From Sphingomonas kyeonggiensis (GTDB taxonomy: Bacteria > Pseudomonadota > Alphaproteobacteria > Sphingomonadales > Sphingomonadaceae), in contig NZ_JACIEH010000002.1 of the NCBI RefSeq assembly GCF_014196745.1, positions 1,178,383 through 1,242,382 of the forward strand: a DNA stretch of 64,000 bases. Reading direction: 5' to 3'. Under the pieces are notes generated by a model, which did not search any database, was not told the origin of the DNA, and was given only the letters and a program-made list of their open reading frames with translations. Numbering within the stretch: the first letter of the stretch is position 1; every line of letters starts with the position of its first letter. The translations under genes and the position numbers were made by a program. Positions 9,290 to 18,236 of the stretch are shown here, piece after piece.

Positions 9290-11281
9290 TTACAGGCCGG
9301 TCTTGCCCGAGCAGGTGCTGTTGGTCGACGTGGGGGTGCCCATGAACAGGTTGTACCCGCCGAGCGTGCTGCTGACGCTCGAAGCTTCCGTCGAGTTCTT
9401 CAGGAAGGTCTCGCGCACCGCGTGCTTCCACGCCTGCGGAAGGCCGCCGATGTTCGAGCGGACGAGCAGGCCCGAGTTGCTGAACAGCGCGCCCACGCGG
9501 GTGAAGATGCCCGTGCGGTTGGTGCCGGCACCGTCGAAGGTGTTCACATAGTCGGTGTTGAAGTTGAGGAAGTTGACCATCGCCGTGGCGTTCGAGCCGC
9601 TGGCGTCGGTCGCGTAGCAGGTATAGCCCAGGAACTGGGTCGTGCCGGTGATCGGATAGCCTGCGGTCGGGTTCTGAAGGCCCGTGCCTGCATAGATCAC
9701 GTCGTACCAGGCGAGCGGGTTGGTGCGCTTGGCATTGCCCTTCACGCCCGGGGTGCCGCCCTGATAGCTCGGGATACGGACCTGGCGGGTATCGGCGCTC
9801 GCGTCGCTGAGCGTGCCATCGCTGGCCGACTGCGGCGGGAGGATCGTGCCGAACGCAGTCGTGGCGTTCTGCGCGCTCGGCATGTGCCACAGGCCGGTCG
9901 TGGCGTTCTGCAGCGCAGCAGCGTGCAGGCCGCCCGGGGCGCTCGGCGAGCCGTCGATGAAGTCGGCGCCGATATAGCCGATCTTGCCGTTGAGCTTCAC
10001 GGTGTTGTCCGAAGGCGAGACATAGTCTGGCGCGAACTTGATCGCGCTGGAGACGCGGCCGCTACCGTCGGCGACGAGGAACAGGCCGGTGCCGTTCGAG
10101 ACCGAAGCGGAAGGCTGCGAGCTCACCTTGCCGGCATTGGCAGCCGGGGTGACGATCGCGCTGCCGCTCCAATATTCGGCACCGACCACCGTGGCGCCCG
10201 AGAAGTTCGGAGTGCCCGGTACGCTGGCGTCGTTCGGCGAGGTGTTGCCGGCTTCCGGCGCGGTGCTGCTGGTCTGCAGGCCCGTGTCGGCACGGACGGC
10301 GTCGAACACCGGACGCACCGCGGCGGTCACCGTGCGGTTGTACGGCAGCGTTTCGGCGTTGGTGGCGTACTTGTTGCCGCTGGCGACCGTGCCGCACTGG
10401 GCGGCGAGGGCGCGGGTGAAGATGTCGGTCGTGCCCGAACGGTCGAGACGGCCGACCAGACGGACCGGAACGCCGTCGGCATTCCAGCGGGCCGTGGCGT
10501 CGGCCGAGTCACGCAGGCTCGTGCCGCCATTGTCGGCGGTGAAGGCGGCATCGTTGAAGTTGACGATGGTGCCGTTGAAGACGCCGCAGAGCGTCGACTG
10601 GCTCAGGCGCAGACCGCCGGCGTTGTTGCCGAGGATCGTCTGCGGGCTCGAGATGGCGAAATTGTAGTTGGTGACGACGCCGCTGACGGTCTTGTTGCCA
10701 TAGTTGGGGCTATAGGCGACCGCGACCGGAAGCACGAACTTCGGGAACATGATCGGCGCGCCGCCATTGGTCTGCGCGGCACCGCCGGTGTAGCTGGTCA
10801 GGTCGCCGTCCGTGACCGACGAATCGGCGAAGGCGAACTGGATCTTGTTCCAGGTGCCGAAGGGGTTCGGATTGGCGGTGCCGATCGCGAAGGTCGAGGT
10901 CGAGGTCATCGTGCCAGCCGCGACCCAGGCCGTGCGGCCGCCGCCCGAGCCCGAACCGACATAGCGGCCGAGGAAGCCCGAGTTGAGATCCGTGGTCGCG
11001 CAGTTGAAGGCAGGCGCCGGCGCCGGCGAGAACAGGTTGGTCGGCTCGATCGAGGTCGACGAGGTGCCGGCAACCGACGAGGTGCCGATCGCGCCGAGGT
11101 TCGAGTAGCCGCCGTTGCAGTTGAGTTCCTGCACCAGGACGCCCTGGATCGAGGTTGCGCCGGTGCCGTGCAGGGCGGTCTCACCGTCGTTGTTCGCGGT
11201 GGTCTGGGCCTGGGCGAAGGACGAGGCGAGAGCGCTGGTGGCGACGGTCGCCAGGAACAGCGCGTTCTTGAAACGCTTCAT
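9290..11281 (-). CDS. Secreted PstS-like substrate-binding protein, paralogue 2
   Basis: 663 residues. The frame is open further upstream, but the start chosen is the ATG at 11281 because it has an AGGAGA ribosome site and begins a clean signal peptide (MKRFKNALFLATVATSALAS...AQAQ). Same layout as paralogue 1: HGTGATSIQ near the mature N-terminus, the RLDRSGTTDIFT loop at ~residue 280, and a long C-terminal region that is almost identical to its neighbour. The N-terminal ~130 residues differ most, including an insertion with SSVAGTSSTS around the second Cys. The tandem pair clearly arose by duplication. Four to six Cys in equivalent places suggest disulfides and therefore an extracytoplasmic protein. 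Upstream is a 505-base AT-rich region shared with the divergent gspE. Confidence 0.78.
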   Translation of the reverse strand: MKRFKNALFLATVATSALASSFAQAQTTANNDGETALHGTGATSIQGVLVQELNCNGGYSNLGAIGTSSVAGTSSTSIEPTNLFSPAPAPAFNCATTDLNSGFLGRYVGSGSGGGRTAWVAAGTMTSTSTFAIGTANPNPFGTWNKIQFAFADSSVTDGDLTSYTGGAAQTNGGAPIMFPKFVLPVAVAYSPNYGNKTVSGVVTNYNFAISSPQTILGNNAGGLRLSQSTLCGVFNGTIVNFNDAAFTADNGGTSLRDSADATARWNADGVPVRLVGRLDRSGTTDIFTRALAAQCGTVASGNKYATNAETLPYNRTVTAAVRPVFDAVRADTGLQTSSTAPEAGNTSPNDASVPGTPNFSGATVVGAEYWSGSAIVTPAANAGKVSSQPSASVSNGTGLFLVADGSGRVSSAIKFAPDYVSPSDNTVKLNGKIGYIGADFIDGSPSAPGGLHAAALQNATTGLWHMPSAQNATTAFGTILPPQSASDGTLSDASADTRQVRIPSYQGGTPGVKGNAKRTNPLAWYDVIYAGTGLQNPTAGYPITGTTQFLGYTCYATDASGSNATAMVNFLNFNTDYVNTFDGAGTNRTGIFTRVGALFSNSGLLVRSNIGGLPQAWKHAVRETFLKNSTEASSVSSTLGGYNLFMGTPTSTNSTCSGKTGL

Positions 11282-11786
11282 GGGTATTCTCCTGTTTGGG
11301 ACATGCCTTAAGAAATGTCGGTTAGTTCCAGTCGAATTCGGTCGTTCAAGATATCTCTGCGATATCCTGTTTTGATCGAAGTAAGTTCTTAAGGTCACGC
11401 AAAGTCCATCCGCGCATTCATGAGAATGTCGGCGAACCCTCGTTCTAGGGTTATTCGATCTATGCAGCCATTGATTAGATGAATTGCGTAGATGGAAATC
11501 ATTCAAACAAGAATATTGTCATATATCGGCTTCGACTCGATTCTGAACCGACGATTGATCTCTTACGCAGATCAAATGACATTTTTGTTATCGAGAAGCT
11601 GTCGCAAATATAATCTGCACTAAAATGGCAGTATTTGCAAAAATGCACGGTTAATGACTTCTGAAATATGAAGTCATATCTAAAGTATAGTGCAATTTAG
11701 TTGTAGCATTATCCGGATATGAGCTTTTCTTGGCGGGCTCATCCAGGGCTTGCCTCGACCGGGAGGCTCGGGCCGGAAGGTGGTAC
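11282..11786. promoter_or_regulatory. AT-rich divergent intergenic region between PstS-like gene and gspE
   Basis: About 505 bases without a gene, clearly lower in GC than the flanks (roughly 11330-11720). It must hold promoters for the minus-strand PstS-like gene and for the plus-strand T2SS operon. Visible candidates for gspE are TATAGT at 11686-11691 with a TGAAAT-like -35 at 11662-11667 (18-base spacing). Several isolated TGTCAT/ATGACA half-sites are present (about 11517 and 11577), but no complete Pho box was found. Confidence 0.5.
11654..11677. promoter_or_regulatory. 8-8-8 inverted repeat upstream of gspE
   Basis: ATGACTTC at 11654-11661 and GAAGTCAT at 11670-11677 are perfect reverse complements with an 8-base AT-rich centre. 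The element overlaps the proposed -35 of the T2SS operon, which is the right place for a repressor or activator site. Confidence 0.45.
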
Positions 11787-13532
11787 ATGATCGGCGATAG
11801 CACGGCGCCCGAGCCAAATATTGAAGGTTCCTGGGACAAATTGCCGGGTGGACCGGCTGTCGCGCCCGATGGAGATGGGCTTGCGGCGATGCTGCAGGAT
11901 CGCGGGCTGCTGGCGGAGGAGGCGCTCCAGCGCGCGTTGCTGATCGAGCGCGAATCGGGCGAGCGGCTCGAGGCGGTGGTGACGCGCCTGGGCATGATCT
12001 CGGAGGACCGGCTCGCCGCGGAACTGGCGCGCTTCTCGGAACTGGCCGAGATCGCTGCCGATGGCTTCCCTGCGGCACCGGTCGAAGGGCCGGAGCTCTC
12101 GATCGCCTTTCTGCGCGACATGCGGGCAGTTCCGATCGCGATCGATGGCGCCGCGGTGCGCATCGCGGTGTCGAACCCGTTCGATCCCTTCGCGGTCCAG
12201 GCCTTCGGCTTCATGTTCCAGCGTCGCGTCGAGCGGGTGATCGGCCGGGCCAGCGACATCGATGTCGCGATCGAGCGGCTCTATCATGGCCAGCCGCAGA
12301 GCGCGGACGCGATCGACGACGCCGTCGATGACGATGATCTCGAACGGCTGAAGGATCTGGTCAGCGACGCGCCGGTGATCCGCGCGGTCAACCGGCTGAT
12401 CGCCAGCGCGGTCGACCAGCGCGCCTCGGACATCCATATCGAGCCGGGCGACGATGGCCTGGCGATCCGCTTCCGCATCGACGGCATGCTGCGCGACGCC
12501 GGGCGGCTCCCGGTGGCGATGCGTGCCCCGCTGGCGTCGCGCATCAAGGTGATGGCGCAGCTCAACATCGCCGAGCGCCGGCTGCCGCAGGACGGGCGGA
12601 TGCGCATCTCGGTGCGGGGGCACGAGATCGACCTGCGCGTGGCGACTGCACCTTCGATCCATGGCGAGAGCGTCGTCATGCGTATCCTCGACCGCTCCAG
12701 GTTGGCGCTCGACTTCGTCGCGCTCGGCTTCGATCCGGACCTTGCCGGCCGCCTGCGCGATGCGATCATGTGCCCGCACGGGATCGTGCTGGTCACCGGC
12801 CCCACCGGCAGCGGCAAGACCACTACGCTCTACGCCGCGCTTTCCGAGCTCAATGCGCCCGAGCGCAAGCTGCTCACCGTCGAGGACCCGATCGAATACC
12901 GGCTGCCGGGTGTCGTCCAGACCCAGGTCAATCCGGCGATCGGCTTCACCTTCGGATCGGCGCTTCGTTCCTTTCTGCGCCAGGATCCCGATGTGATGAT
13001 GGTCGGCGAAATCCGCGACACCGAGACCGCGCAGATCGCGGTCCAGGCGGCGCTGACCGGCCACATGATCCTGTCGACGCTGCACACCAACACCGCCGCC
13101 GGAGCTGTCTCGCGGCTGCTCGACATGGGCGTCGAGCCGTTCCTGCTCGGGTCGGTGCTGACCGGCGTGCTGGCTCAGCGGCTGGTCCGCCGGCTCTGCC
13201 CCGAATGCCGCCAGCCCTTCGATGCGCGAGAAGCGGGGCCCGAGGCGCTGCGGCCGTTGCTCGCGCGGCAGGGTGTCGACCGGCTCTACCACGCGGTGGG
13301 CTGCGCGCGGTGCGGCGGCAGCGGCTATTCGGGGCGCATCGCGCTGCTCGAGTTCCTGCGGGTGGACAGCACGGTGGAGCGGCTGATCCTCAAGCGGGCC
13401 GATACGCGGGAGATCCTTGTCGCCGCCGAACAGGGCGGGATGCGCAGCCTGGCGGCGGACGGCGTCGCCAAGGCGGCGGCGGGACTGACCACGATCGAGG
13501 AAGTCCTCCGCGTCGCGAGCGGGGAAGCCTGA
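11787..13532 (+). CDS. gspE: T2SS assembly ATPase GspE
   Basis: 581 residues. ATG at 11787 with GGAAGG about 6 bases upstream; an in-frame TTG at 11730 is less likely. It powers pseudopilus assembly at the inner membrane. Domains: an N-terminal MshEN-like region, then the hexameric ATPase with Walker A GPTGSGKTTTLY at ~338, Asp box and Walker B region (LTVEDPIEY, DPDVMMVGEIRD), and the His box (LSTLHTNTA). A tetracysteine zinc element, CPEC...CARC, lies at ~470-509, as in typical GspE. First gene of an eleven-gene operon; its TGA overlaps the next ATG. Confidence 0.96.
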   Translation: MIGDSTAPEPNIEGSWDKLPGGPAVAPDGDGLAAMLQDRGLLAEEALQRALLIERESGERLEAVVTRLGMISEDRLAAELARFSELAEIAADGFPAAPVEGPELSIAFLRDMRAVPIAIDGAAVRIAVSNPFDPFAVQAFGFMFQRRVERVIGRASDIDVAIERLYHGQPQSADAIDDAVDDDDLERLKDLVSDAPVIRAVNRLIASAVDQRASDIHIEPGDDGLAIRFRIDGMLRDAGRLPVAMRAPLASRIKVMAQLNIAERRLPQDGRMRISVRGHEIDLRVATAPSIHGESVVMRILDRSRLALDFVALGFDPDLAGRLRDAIMCPHGIVLVTGPTGSGKTTTLYAALSELNAPERKLLTVEDPIEYRLPGVVQTQVNPAIGFTFGSALRSFLRQDPDVMMVGEIRDTETAQIAVQAALTGHMILSTLHTNTAAGAVSRLLDMGVEPFLLGSVLTGVLAQRLVRRLCPECRQPFDAREAGPEALRPLLARQGVDRLYHAVGCARCGGSGYSGRIALLEFLRVDSTVERLILKRADTREILVAAEQGGMRSLAADGVAKAAAGLTTIEEVLRVASGEA

Positions 13533-14743
13533 TGGCGACCTGGCGCTACCGTGCGATCCGCCGCGACGGCTCCGCGCTGGCCGGTGAGGTCGACGCGGCC
13601 GATCGCGAGGATGCGGTCGCCAGCCTCAGGCGGAGCGGCGCCACGCCGCTCGAGCTCGTCGTGGTGCCGCCGCGCGCACCGGGGCGGCCGCGGCGTGCCG
13701 GGGCCAAGGCGAAGGCGGCCGCCACCACCTGCATCGGCGAGTTGGCGGTGCTGATCGGCGCCGGGCTGCAGCTCGATCGGGCACTCGCGCTCGCGATCGA
13801 GAATGTCGAGGACAAGAGGGTCGGGGAGAGCCTGGGCGAGATATTGCGCGACGTCCGGGAGGGGGCGCCGCTTTCGCGCGCGATCGCGCAGAAGCCCGAG
13901 CTGTTCTCGCCCACCGCGATGGCGATGATCGAGGCGGGCGAGGCCAATGGCCGGCTCGGCGAGGCGCTGTCCCGGCTTGCGGCGACGCTGGAGCAGGAGG
14001 CCGAGCTTCGCCGCCTGGTCGGATCGTCGATGATCTACCCGATCGCGCTGCTGGTGATCGCCCTCGGCGTGGTGCTGCTGATGCTGCTCTTCGTCGTCCC
14101 GCAGTTCGAAAGCATGTTCGCGAGTGCCGCCGGCAAGCTCCCCACCGCCACGGTCGTGGTGATGACCGCGAGCCGGCTGTTGCGCGGCTATGGCCTGGCG
14201 ATGCTGCTCGGCATCGCGGTCGCCGGCGTGGGTGGGGCATTGCTGCTCCGCCGCCCGGCGGTGCGTCTCGTCCGCGACCGGTTGGTGCTCGCACTGCCGC
14301 TGCTCGGCGAGCTGGTCCGGCGGGTCGAAACCGCCCGGTTCGCCCGCACGCTCGGCGCGCTGATCGACGGCGAGGTGCCGCTCCCCGCCGCGCTCGGCCT
14401 CGCGCGCCGGACGATCTCGAACCAGGTACTGGGCGACACCATCGCCCGCGTCGCCAATGGCGTGAAGGAGGGCGGGGGGCTCACCGCGCCGCTCGCCGCC
14501 TCCGGCGCGCTGCCGCGGCTGGCGATCGGCTTCCTGCGCACCGGCGAGGAGACCTCGCAGCTCGGCATGATGCTCGGCCGCCTCGCCGACGTGCTCGATC
14601 GCGACATCCGCCTGCGCATCGAGCGGCTGATCGGCATCCTCACCCCGGTGATCACCGTCGTGCTGGGCGCCACCGTCGCATCGATCATCGCCGCGATCAT
14701 GTCGGCGATCCTCGGCTTCAACGATCTCGCCCTGACATCATGA
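13532..14743 (+). CDS. gspF: T2SS inner-membrane platform protein GspF
   Basis: 403 residues. The ATG overlaps the gspE stop (ATGA). Two T2SSF-type repeats are separated by membrane segments, including ALLVIALGVVLLMLLFVVP near residue 172-190 and ITVVLGATVASIIAAIMSAI close to the C-terminus. GspF is the polytopic platform protein that contacts GspE and GspL. The frame is also open upstream through gspE, but the start is fixed by the MATWRYRAIRRDG N-terminus typical of the family. Confidence 0.95.
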   Translation: MATWRYRAIRRDGSALAGEVDAADREDAVASLRRSGATPLELVVVPPRAPGRPRRAGAKAKAAATTCIGELAVLIGAGLQLDRALALAIENVEDKRVGESLGEILRDVREGAPLSRAIAQKPELFSPTAMAMIEAGEANGRLGEALSRLAATLEQEAELRRLVGSSMIYPIALLVIALGVVLLMLLFVVPQFESMFASAAGKLPTATVVVMTASRLLRGYGLAMLLGIAVAGVGGALLLRRPAVRLVRDRLVLALPLLGELVRRVETARFARTLGALIDGEVPLPAALGLARRTISNQVLGDTIARVANGVKEGGGLTAPLAASGALPRLAIGFLRTGEETSQLGMMLGRLADVLDRDIRLRIERLIGILTPVITVVLGATVASIIAAIMSAILGFNDLALTS

Positions 14744-15183
14744 ACAAGGACAGGACCGCCATGCGGAAAGACAATGGACGCGACGCCGGCTTCACGCTGC
14801 TCGAACTGCTCGTGGTGCTCGCGATCCTGGGGCTGCTGGCGGCGATCGTCGGGCCGCAGGTGATGAAATATCTCGACAGCTCCAAGTCGCAATCGGCACG
14901 GGTGCAGGCCAAGAACGTCGCCGCCGCGCTCAACCTGTTCAAGCTCGACGCCTCGCGCTTCCCCACTGCAGAAGAGGGCGTCGCCGCGCTGATCAAGCAG
15001 CCGGCCAACGTGCCCAACTGGAACGGTCCCTATCTGCCCGAGCAGTCGGCGATCCTCGATCCCTGGGGGCGGCCCTATCTGCTGAAGATCCCCGGCGAGC
15101 ATGGCGATATCGACGTCTATTCGCTCGGTTCGGACGGGCAGCCCGGCGGCACCGGCGAGGCGCGGGATGTCGGCAATTATTGA
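14740..15183 (+). CDS. gspG: T2SS major pseudopilin GspG
   Basis: 147 residues, ATGA overlap with gspF; an ATG at 14761 is an alternative. Prepilin signal: a charged leader of ~17 residues ending in Gly, then FTLLELLVVLAILGLLAAIV, with Phe+1 and Glu+5 as needed for cleavage and assembly. The C-terminal half has the GspG signature LDPWGRPYLLKIPG and YSLGSDGQPGGTG, the calcium-loop region. It forms the pseudopilus shaft. The prepilin peptidase (GspO/PilD) it needs is not in the window and must be elsewhere. Confidence 0.96.
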   Translation: MNKDRTAMRKDNGRDAGFTLLELLVVLAILGLLAAIVGPQVMKYLDSSKSQSARVQAKNVAAALNLFKLDASRFPTAEEGVAALIKQPANVPNWNGPYLPEQSAILDPWGRPYLLKIPGEHGDIDVYSLGSDGQPGGTGEARDVGNY

Positions 15184-15604
15184 TCCGCATCGCGGGGATG
15201 ATGGCGGAACCTGTGGATTCACGCTGGTCGAGGTCCTGGTGATCCTGGCTATCCTCGCGCTCATGGCGGGAATCGTCTTTCCTTCGGTCGAGAAGGCGAT
15301 GCGGCGTCAGGGCTTCATCGAGGCGGCGAAGCGTGTGGAGCTGGGGCTTCGCACCGCCCGGGCGGCGGCAGTGACCAGCGGCGAACCGGTCCGCTTCGCG
15401 GCCGCGTTCGATGGCCAAGGTTTCCGCTTCGCCGATCGCGACGATCGCTTGCCCGAGGGGGTGACGATCGCGATGCCCGGCCGCGGAATCCGGTTCTTCG
15501 CCGATGGCAGCGCAACGGGCGGCGATATCGAGATATCGGACGGGCAGCTTCGCCGGCGGATCGCCATCGGCAAAGTGCTGGGCACGATCGAGGCCCGGCA
15601 ATGA
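15167..15604 (+). CDS. gspH: T2SS minor pseudopilin GspH
   Basis: 145 residues from the ATG at 15167, overlapping the end of gspG by 17 bases. The prepilin peptide is MSAIIDPHRGDDGGTCG followed by FTLVEVLVILAILALMAG with Glu+5. The globular part has the GspH-like pattern of a helix (AKRVELGLRTARAAAVTSGE) and beta-strand segments such as GIRFFADGSATGG. A minor pseudopilin near the pseudopilus tip. It is followed by gspI with an ATGA overlap. Confidence 0.9.
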   Translation: MSAIIDPHRGDDGGTCGFTLVEVLVILAILALMAGIVFPSVEKAMRRQGFIEAAKRVELGLRTARAAAVTSGEPVRFAAAFDGQGFRFADRDDRLPEGVTIAMPGRGIRFFADGSATGGDIEISDGQLRRRIAIGKVLGTIEARQ

Positions 15605-15984
15605 GAGGCCCGGCGCCAGCGGACGCGTCCGAAGGGTTCAGCCTGGTCGAGACGCTGGTCGCGCTCTCCGTGATCGCGATGATGTCCGGGCTGTTCTTCG
15701 ATTCGATCAGTGCCAATGCGAAGCTCGCGCGCAACGTTGCCGCGCGCCGTGAAGCGATGCTGCTCGCCCAGTCGCTGCTCGCCGCGGCCACGGCACCGAG
15801 CGACGCGCGCGATGTCGCTGACAGCGGCAGCAGCCGGAACCTGCGCTGGAGGATCGTGCGCGCACCGCGTGGCGGTGGCGCACGGGATGGCGGCATTCCG
15901 CTCGAGGAGGTGCGCGTCGAGGTGGTCGACCGTGAGACCGGCCGACGGCTCACCAGTGTCCGCACGCTCCGGCTTGCGCGTTGA
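15601..15984 (+). CDS. gspI: T2SS minor pseudopilin GspI
   Basis: 127 residues; start overlaps the gspH stop. A short leader ends in Gly, then FSLVETLVALSVIAMMSG with Glu+5, and LAQSLLAAA in the helix, matching the GspI pattern. The C-terminal part (LRWRIVRAPRGGG, EEVRVEVVDRETGR) has the WRI and VxV strands of the family. With GspJ and GspK it forms the tip complex that starts pseudopilus assembly. Confidence 0.9.
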   Translation: MRGPAPADASEGFSLVETLVALSVIAMMSGLFFDSISANAKLARNVAARREAMLLAQSLLAAATAPSDARDVADSGSSRNLRWRIVRAPRGGGARDGGIPLEEVRVEVVDRETGRRLTSVRTLRLAR

Positions 15985-15987
15985 GCG

Positions 15988-16674
15988 ATGCGTGTCCCCG
16001 CTTCCTCGGCAAGCCGTGCGGGCGCATCGGGCTTCACGCTGATCGAGCTGCTCGTCGCGCTCGCGTTGATGGGCATGGCGGCGTCGCTGCTTCTTGCCGG
16101 ACTGCGCATGGCCGGGCTGGTGACGCTGCGCGAACGGGCGAGCAATGCGGGGCTGGACCAGGTGATTGCGGCGCAGCGCATCCTGCGCACGGGGATCACC
16201 CGGCTCCGGCCCGTCGCACGCTTCGACACGTCCCGGCCGATCCTCGAGTTTCGTGGGGACGATGGGGTGCTGAGCTTTGTGGCGCCGCCCTTCGATCGCG
16301 ACGCGCCGGACGCGCTCCAGCGTTTCCGGCTCACTCGCACCGCGACTGGCGACCTCGTCCTTCATACCGTGAGCACGCGCAAGGCCGGGGTCGATCAGCG
16401 CGGCTATGACCTGACCGGCTGGACCTCGACGACGCTGCTGCGCGGCATCACCCGCCTTTCGATCAACTATCGCGGTGTTCCGGAATCGGGCGGCGACCGG
16501 GCCTGGCTCAACCGGTGGTGGGACCGGACCAGCCCGCCCGAGCTCATCCGTATCCATGTCGAGTTCGCGCCGGCCGATCCGCGGCAATGGCCGGACCTGC
16601 TGATCCGGCCGCAGGTCGCGACCAGCACCTGCCTGGGCGATCGACCGGGCGGCGGCTGCGGAGCCGAGCGATGA
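15988..16674 (+). CDS. gspJ: T2SS minor pseudopilin GspJ
   Basis: 228 residues, three bases after gspI. Leader ending ASG, then FTLIELLVALALMGMAASLL with Glu+5. The large C-terminal domain (ITRLSINYRGV, WDRTSPPELIRIHVEF) fits GspJ, which is longer than GspH and GspI. Tip-complex component. The stop overlaps the ATG of the following gspL-like gene. Confidence 0.9.
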   Translation: MRVPASSASRAGASGFTLIELLVALALMGMAASLLLAGLRMAGLVTLRERASNAGLDQVIAAQRILRTGITRLRPVARFDTSRPILEFRGDDGVLSFVAPPFDRDAPDALQRFRLTRTATGDLVLHTVSTRKAGVDQRGYDLTGWTSTTLLRGITRLSINYRGVPESGGDRAWLNRWWDRTSPPELIRIHVEFAPADPRQWPDLLIRPQVATSTCLGDRPGGGCGAER

Positions 16675-17678
16675 ACCCCCGCGCCCTGCTCGACGCCGAT
16701 ATGCGCACGATCGGCCAATGGCTGCTCCAGGCCTGGCAATGGTGGGTCGATGAGCTGAGCGGGCTGGTGCCGGCTCGGTTGCGGCGTGGGCGGACCAGCG
16801 AGGCGCCGCGCTTCGCCGTGCGGCGCGATATGCTCGTGCCGGTGTCGGTCGGGGTTCGCGGTGCGGCGCCGGGCATGCGGGTCACGCTGGTCGTGTCCGC
16901 CGCCGATTGCCTGGTGCGGACGATCATCCGTCCCGCGCTCGGCGAGCGCGACATGCAGCGCATGATCGCGTTCGAGGCGGATACGCTGCTGCCGCTTCCT
17001 TCGGGCTCGGCGCTGCTGGCGGCGCGGATCGCAGGCCCGTCGGAAGAACCGGGCACGATCCGTATCCTGATCGCCGGCCTGCCGATCGAAACGGCGCGCG
17101 CCATGCTCCAGGTCGCCGACGCCGCAGGCGTCGTGCCCGTCGCGGTGGTTCTCGAAGAGTTGCAGACGGTGTCGCTCGACTTCGCCCCGGCGATGCGTGC
17201 CGCGGGCCTGCTGGCGCGCAAACGGAGCGCCGCACCCCTGCTCTGGGGGCTGGTGGTCATGCTATTGCTACTCAATATCGCTGCGGCGATCTGGAGGGAT
17301 GCGGCGCATGTCGCCCGGTTCGAGCAGATCGTCGCGGAGCAGCAGCCGGCGGTCGGCATCGCCCAGGCGATAGCCAGGCGGGGTGAGCAGGACCGCAGCC
17401 TGGCTACGCGTTCGCTCGCGTTGCGCCGCACGCACGACCCGCTGCACGTGATCGCGGCGGTGAGCGATGCGCTGCCCGAGGGGGCCTGGCTCCAGCGCCT
17501 CGTCTGGGATGGCGAGACGGTGCGCCTGACCGGCTATCGTCCGGCGCGTGCCGATGTCGCCACGGCGCTGCGCCGCTCGGGCCGCTTCTCCGGCGTTCGT
17601 GCCATTGGGGAGAGCAGCGAGGCGGCGGTGCCTGCCGGTGAGCCGTTCGATCTCTCCGCCAGGGCAGGCGCACGATGA
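16671..17678 (+). CDS. gspL: T2SS protein GspL (short, PilN-like C-terminus)
   Basis: 335 residues from the ATG at 16671 (ATGA overlap with gspJ); the frame is open upstream inside gspJ. Cytoplasmic N-terminal part (~1-190) has the PilM/GspL-like pattern VTLVVSAADCLVRTI and LGERDMQRMIAFEADTLLPL. A single membrane helix, LLWGLVVMLLLLNIAAAIW, lies at ~188-206, followed by a periplasmic PilN-like part (DPLHVIAAVSDALPEGAWLQ). GspL couples GspE to the platform. It is shorter than enterobacterial GspL (about 400 residues). Position between gspJ and gspM supports the call. Confidence 0.85.
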   Translation: MNPRALLDADMRTIGQWLLQAWQWWVDELSGLVPARLRRGRTSEAPRFAVRRDMLVPVSVGVRGAAPGMRVTLVVSAADCLVRTIIRPALGERDMQRMIAFEADTLLPLPSGSALLAARIAGPSEEPGTIRILIAGLPIETARAMLQVADAAGVVPVAVVLEELQTVSLDFAPAMRAAGLLARKRSAAPLLWGLVVMLLLLNIAAAIWRDAAHVARFEQIVAEQQPAVGIAQAIARRGEQDRSLATRSLALRRTHDPLHVIAAVSDALPEGAWLQRLVWDGETVRLTGYRPARADVATALRRSGRFSGVRAIGESSEAAVPAGEPFDLSARAGAR

Positions 17679-18229
17679 TGCGTCCGGTATCCGCCCGCGA
17701 AAGGCGCCTGGTGGCGCTGCTGATCCTCTTCGGGATCGTCGCTGCGATCCATTTCCTGGTCGTCGGCCCGATCCTGGCGAATTTCCAGATGCGCGCGGAT
17801 CGGTCGGACCGGTTGGCGCTGACCTATACGCACAATGTCCGGACCATCGCGACGATCCCGCGGCTGCGGCGCCAGGCGGAGGCCGCGCGTGCCGCGACCG
17901 CGTCCTTCGTGGCTGCCGTGCCCAATGTCGATGCGGGCCGCGAATGGCTCAAGGAACGGCTGCAAGCTGCGGTCGAAGGAGCAGGCGGCACCTTCCGTGA
18001 GGGAGGGGACGCCGAAGGCCGCCCGGGCTGGGCGCGCGCGCGGGCGGCGGCCCGGATGACCCTGCCGCAACTCACCGCCGCCCTTGCCCGGCTCCAGAAC
18101 CAGCCGCCCTGGCTCGTCGTCGAGACGGTCAGCCTCAGTGCGGGCAACACGATCGTGCCCGGCCAGTCTCCAGTCATGGATGTGGAAATTGAAGCTTCGA
18201 TCCCCATTCGCCCTGCCGCCGCTCGATAG
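17675..18229 (+). CDS. gspM: T2SS protein GspM
   Basis: 184 residues; start overlaps the gspL stop, with a second ATG next to it. One N-terminal membrane helix (LVALLILFGIVAAIHFLVV, residues ~12-30), a coiled segment rich in Ala and Arg, and a ferredoxin-like periplasmic domain ending VMDVEIEASIPIRP. The pattern fits the GspM_II type (T2SSM_b). It partners GspL in the inner-membrane platform. Confidence 0.85.
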   Translation: MMRPVSARERRLVALLILFGIVAAIHFLVVGPILANFQMRADRSDRLALTYTHNVRTIATIPRLRRQAEAARAATASFVAAVPNVDAGREWLKERLQAAVEGAGGTFREGGDAEGRPGWARARAAARMTLPQLTAALARLQNQPPWLVVETVSLSAGNTIVPGQSPVMDVEIEASIPIRPAAAR

Positions 18230-18236
18230 GTCGTCG

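Noticed and set aside
9017-11311. 764-codon plus-strand frame opposite the PstS-like genes
   Set aside because: Arg/Ala/Gly-rich antisense shadow; the minus-strand frame has a signal peptide, PstS motifs and a ribosome site.
11282-11786. Pho box for control of the PstS-like genes and T2SS
   Set aside because: Only single TGTCAT-type half-sites are visible. No pair with 11-base spacing was found on either strand, so phosphate control is not claimed from sequence.
11739-13292. 517-codon minus-strand frame opposite gspE
   Set aside because: Shadow of the GspE gene, which has Walker A, Walker B and tetracysteine motifs.
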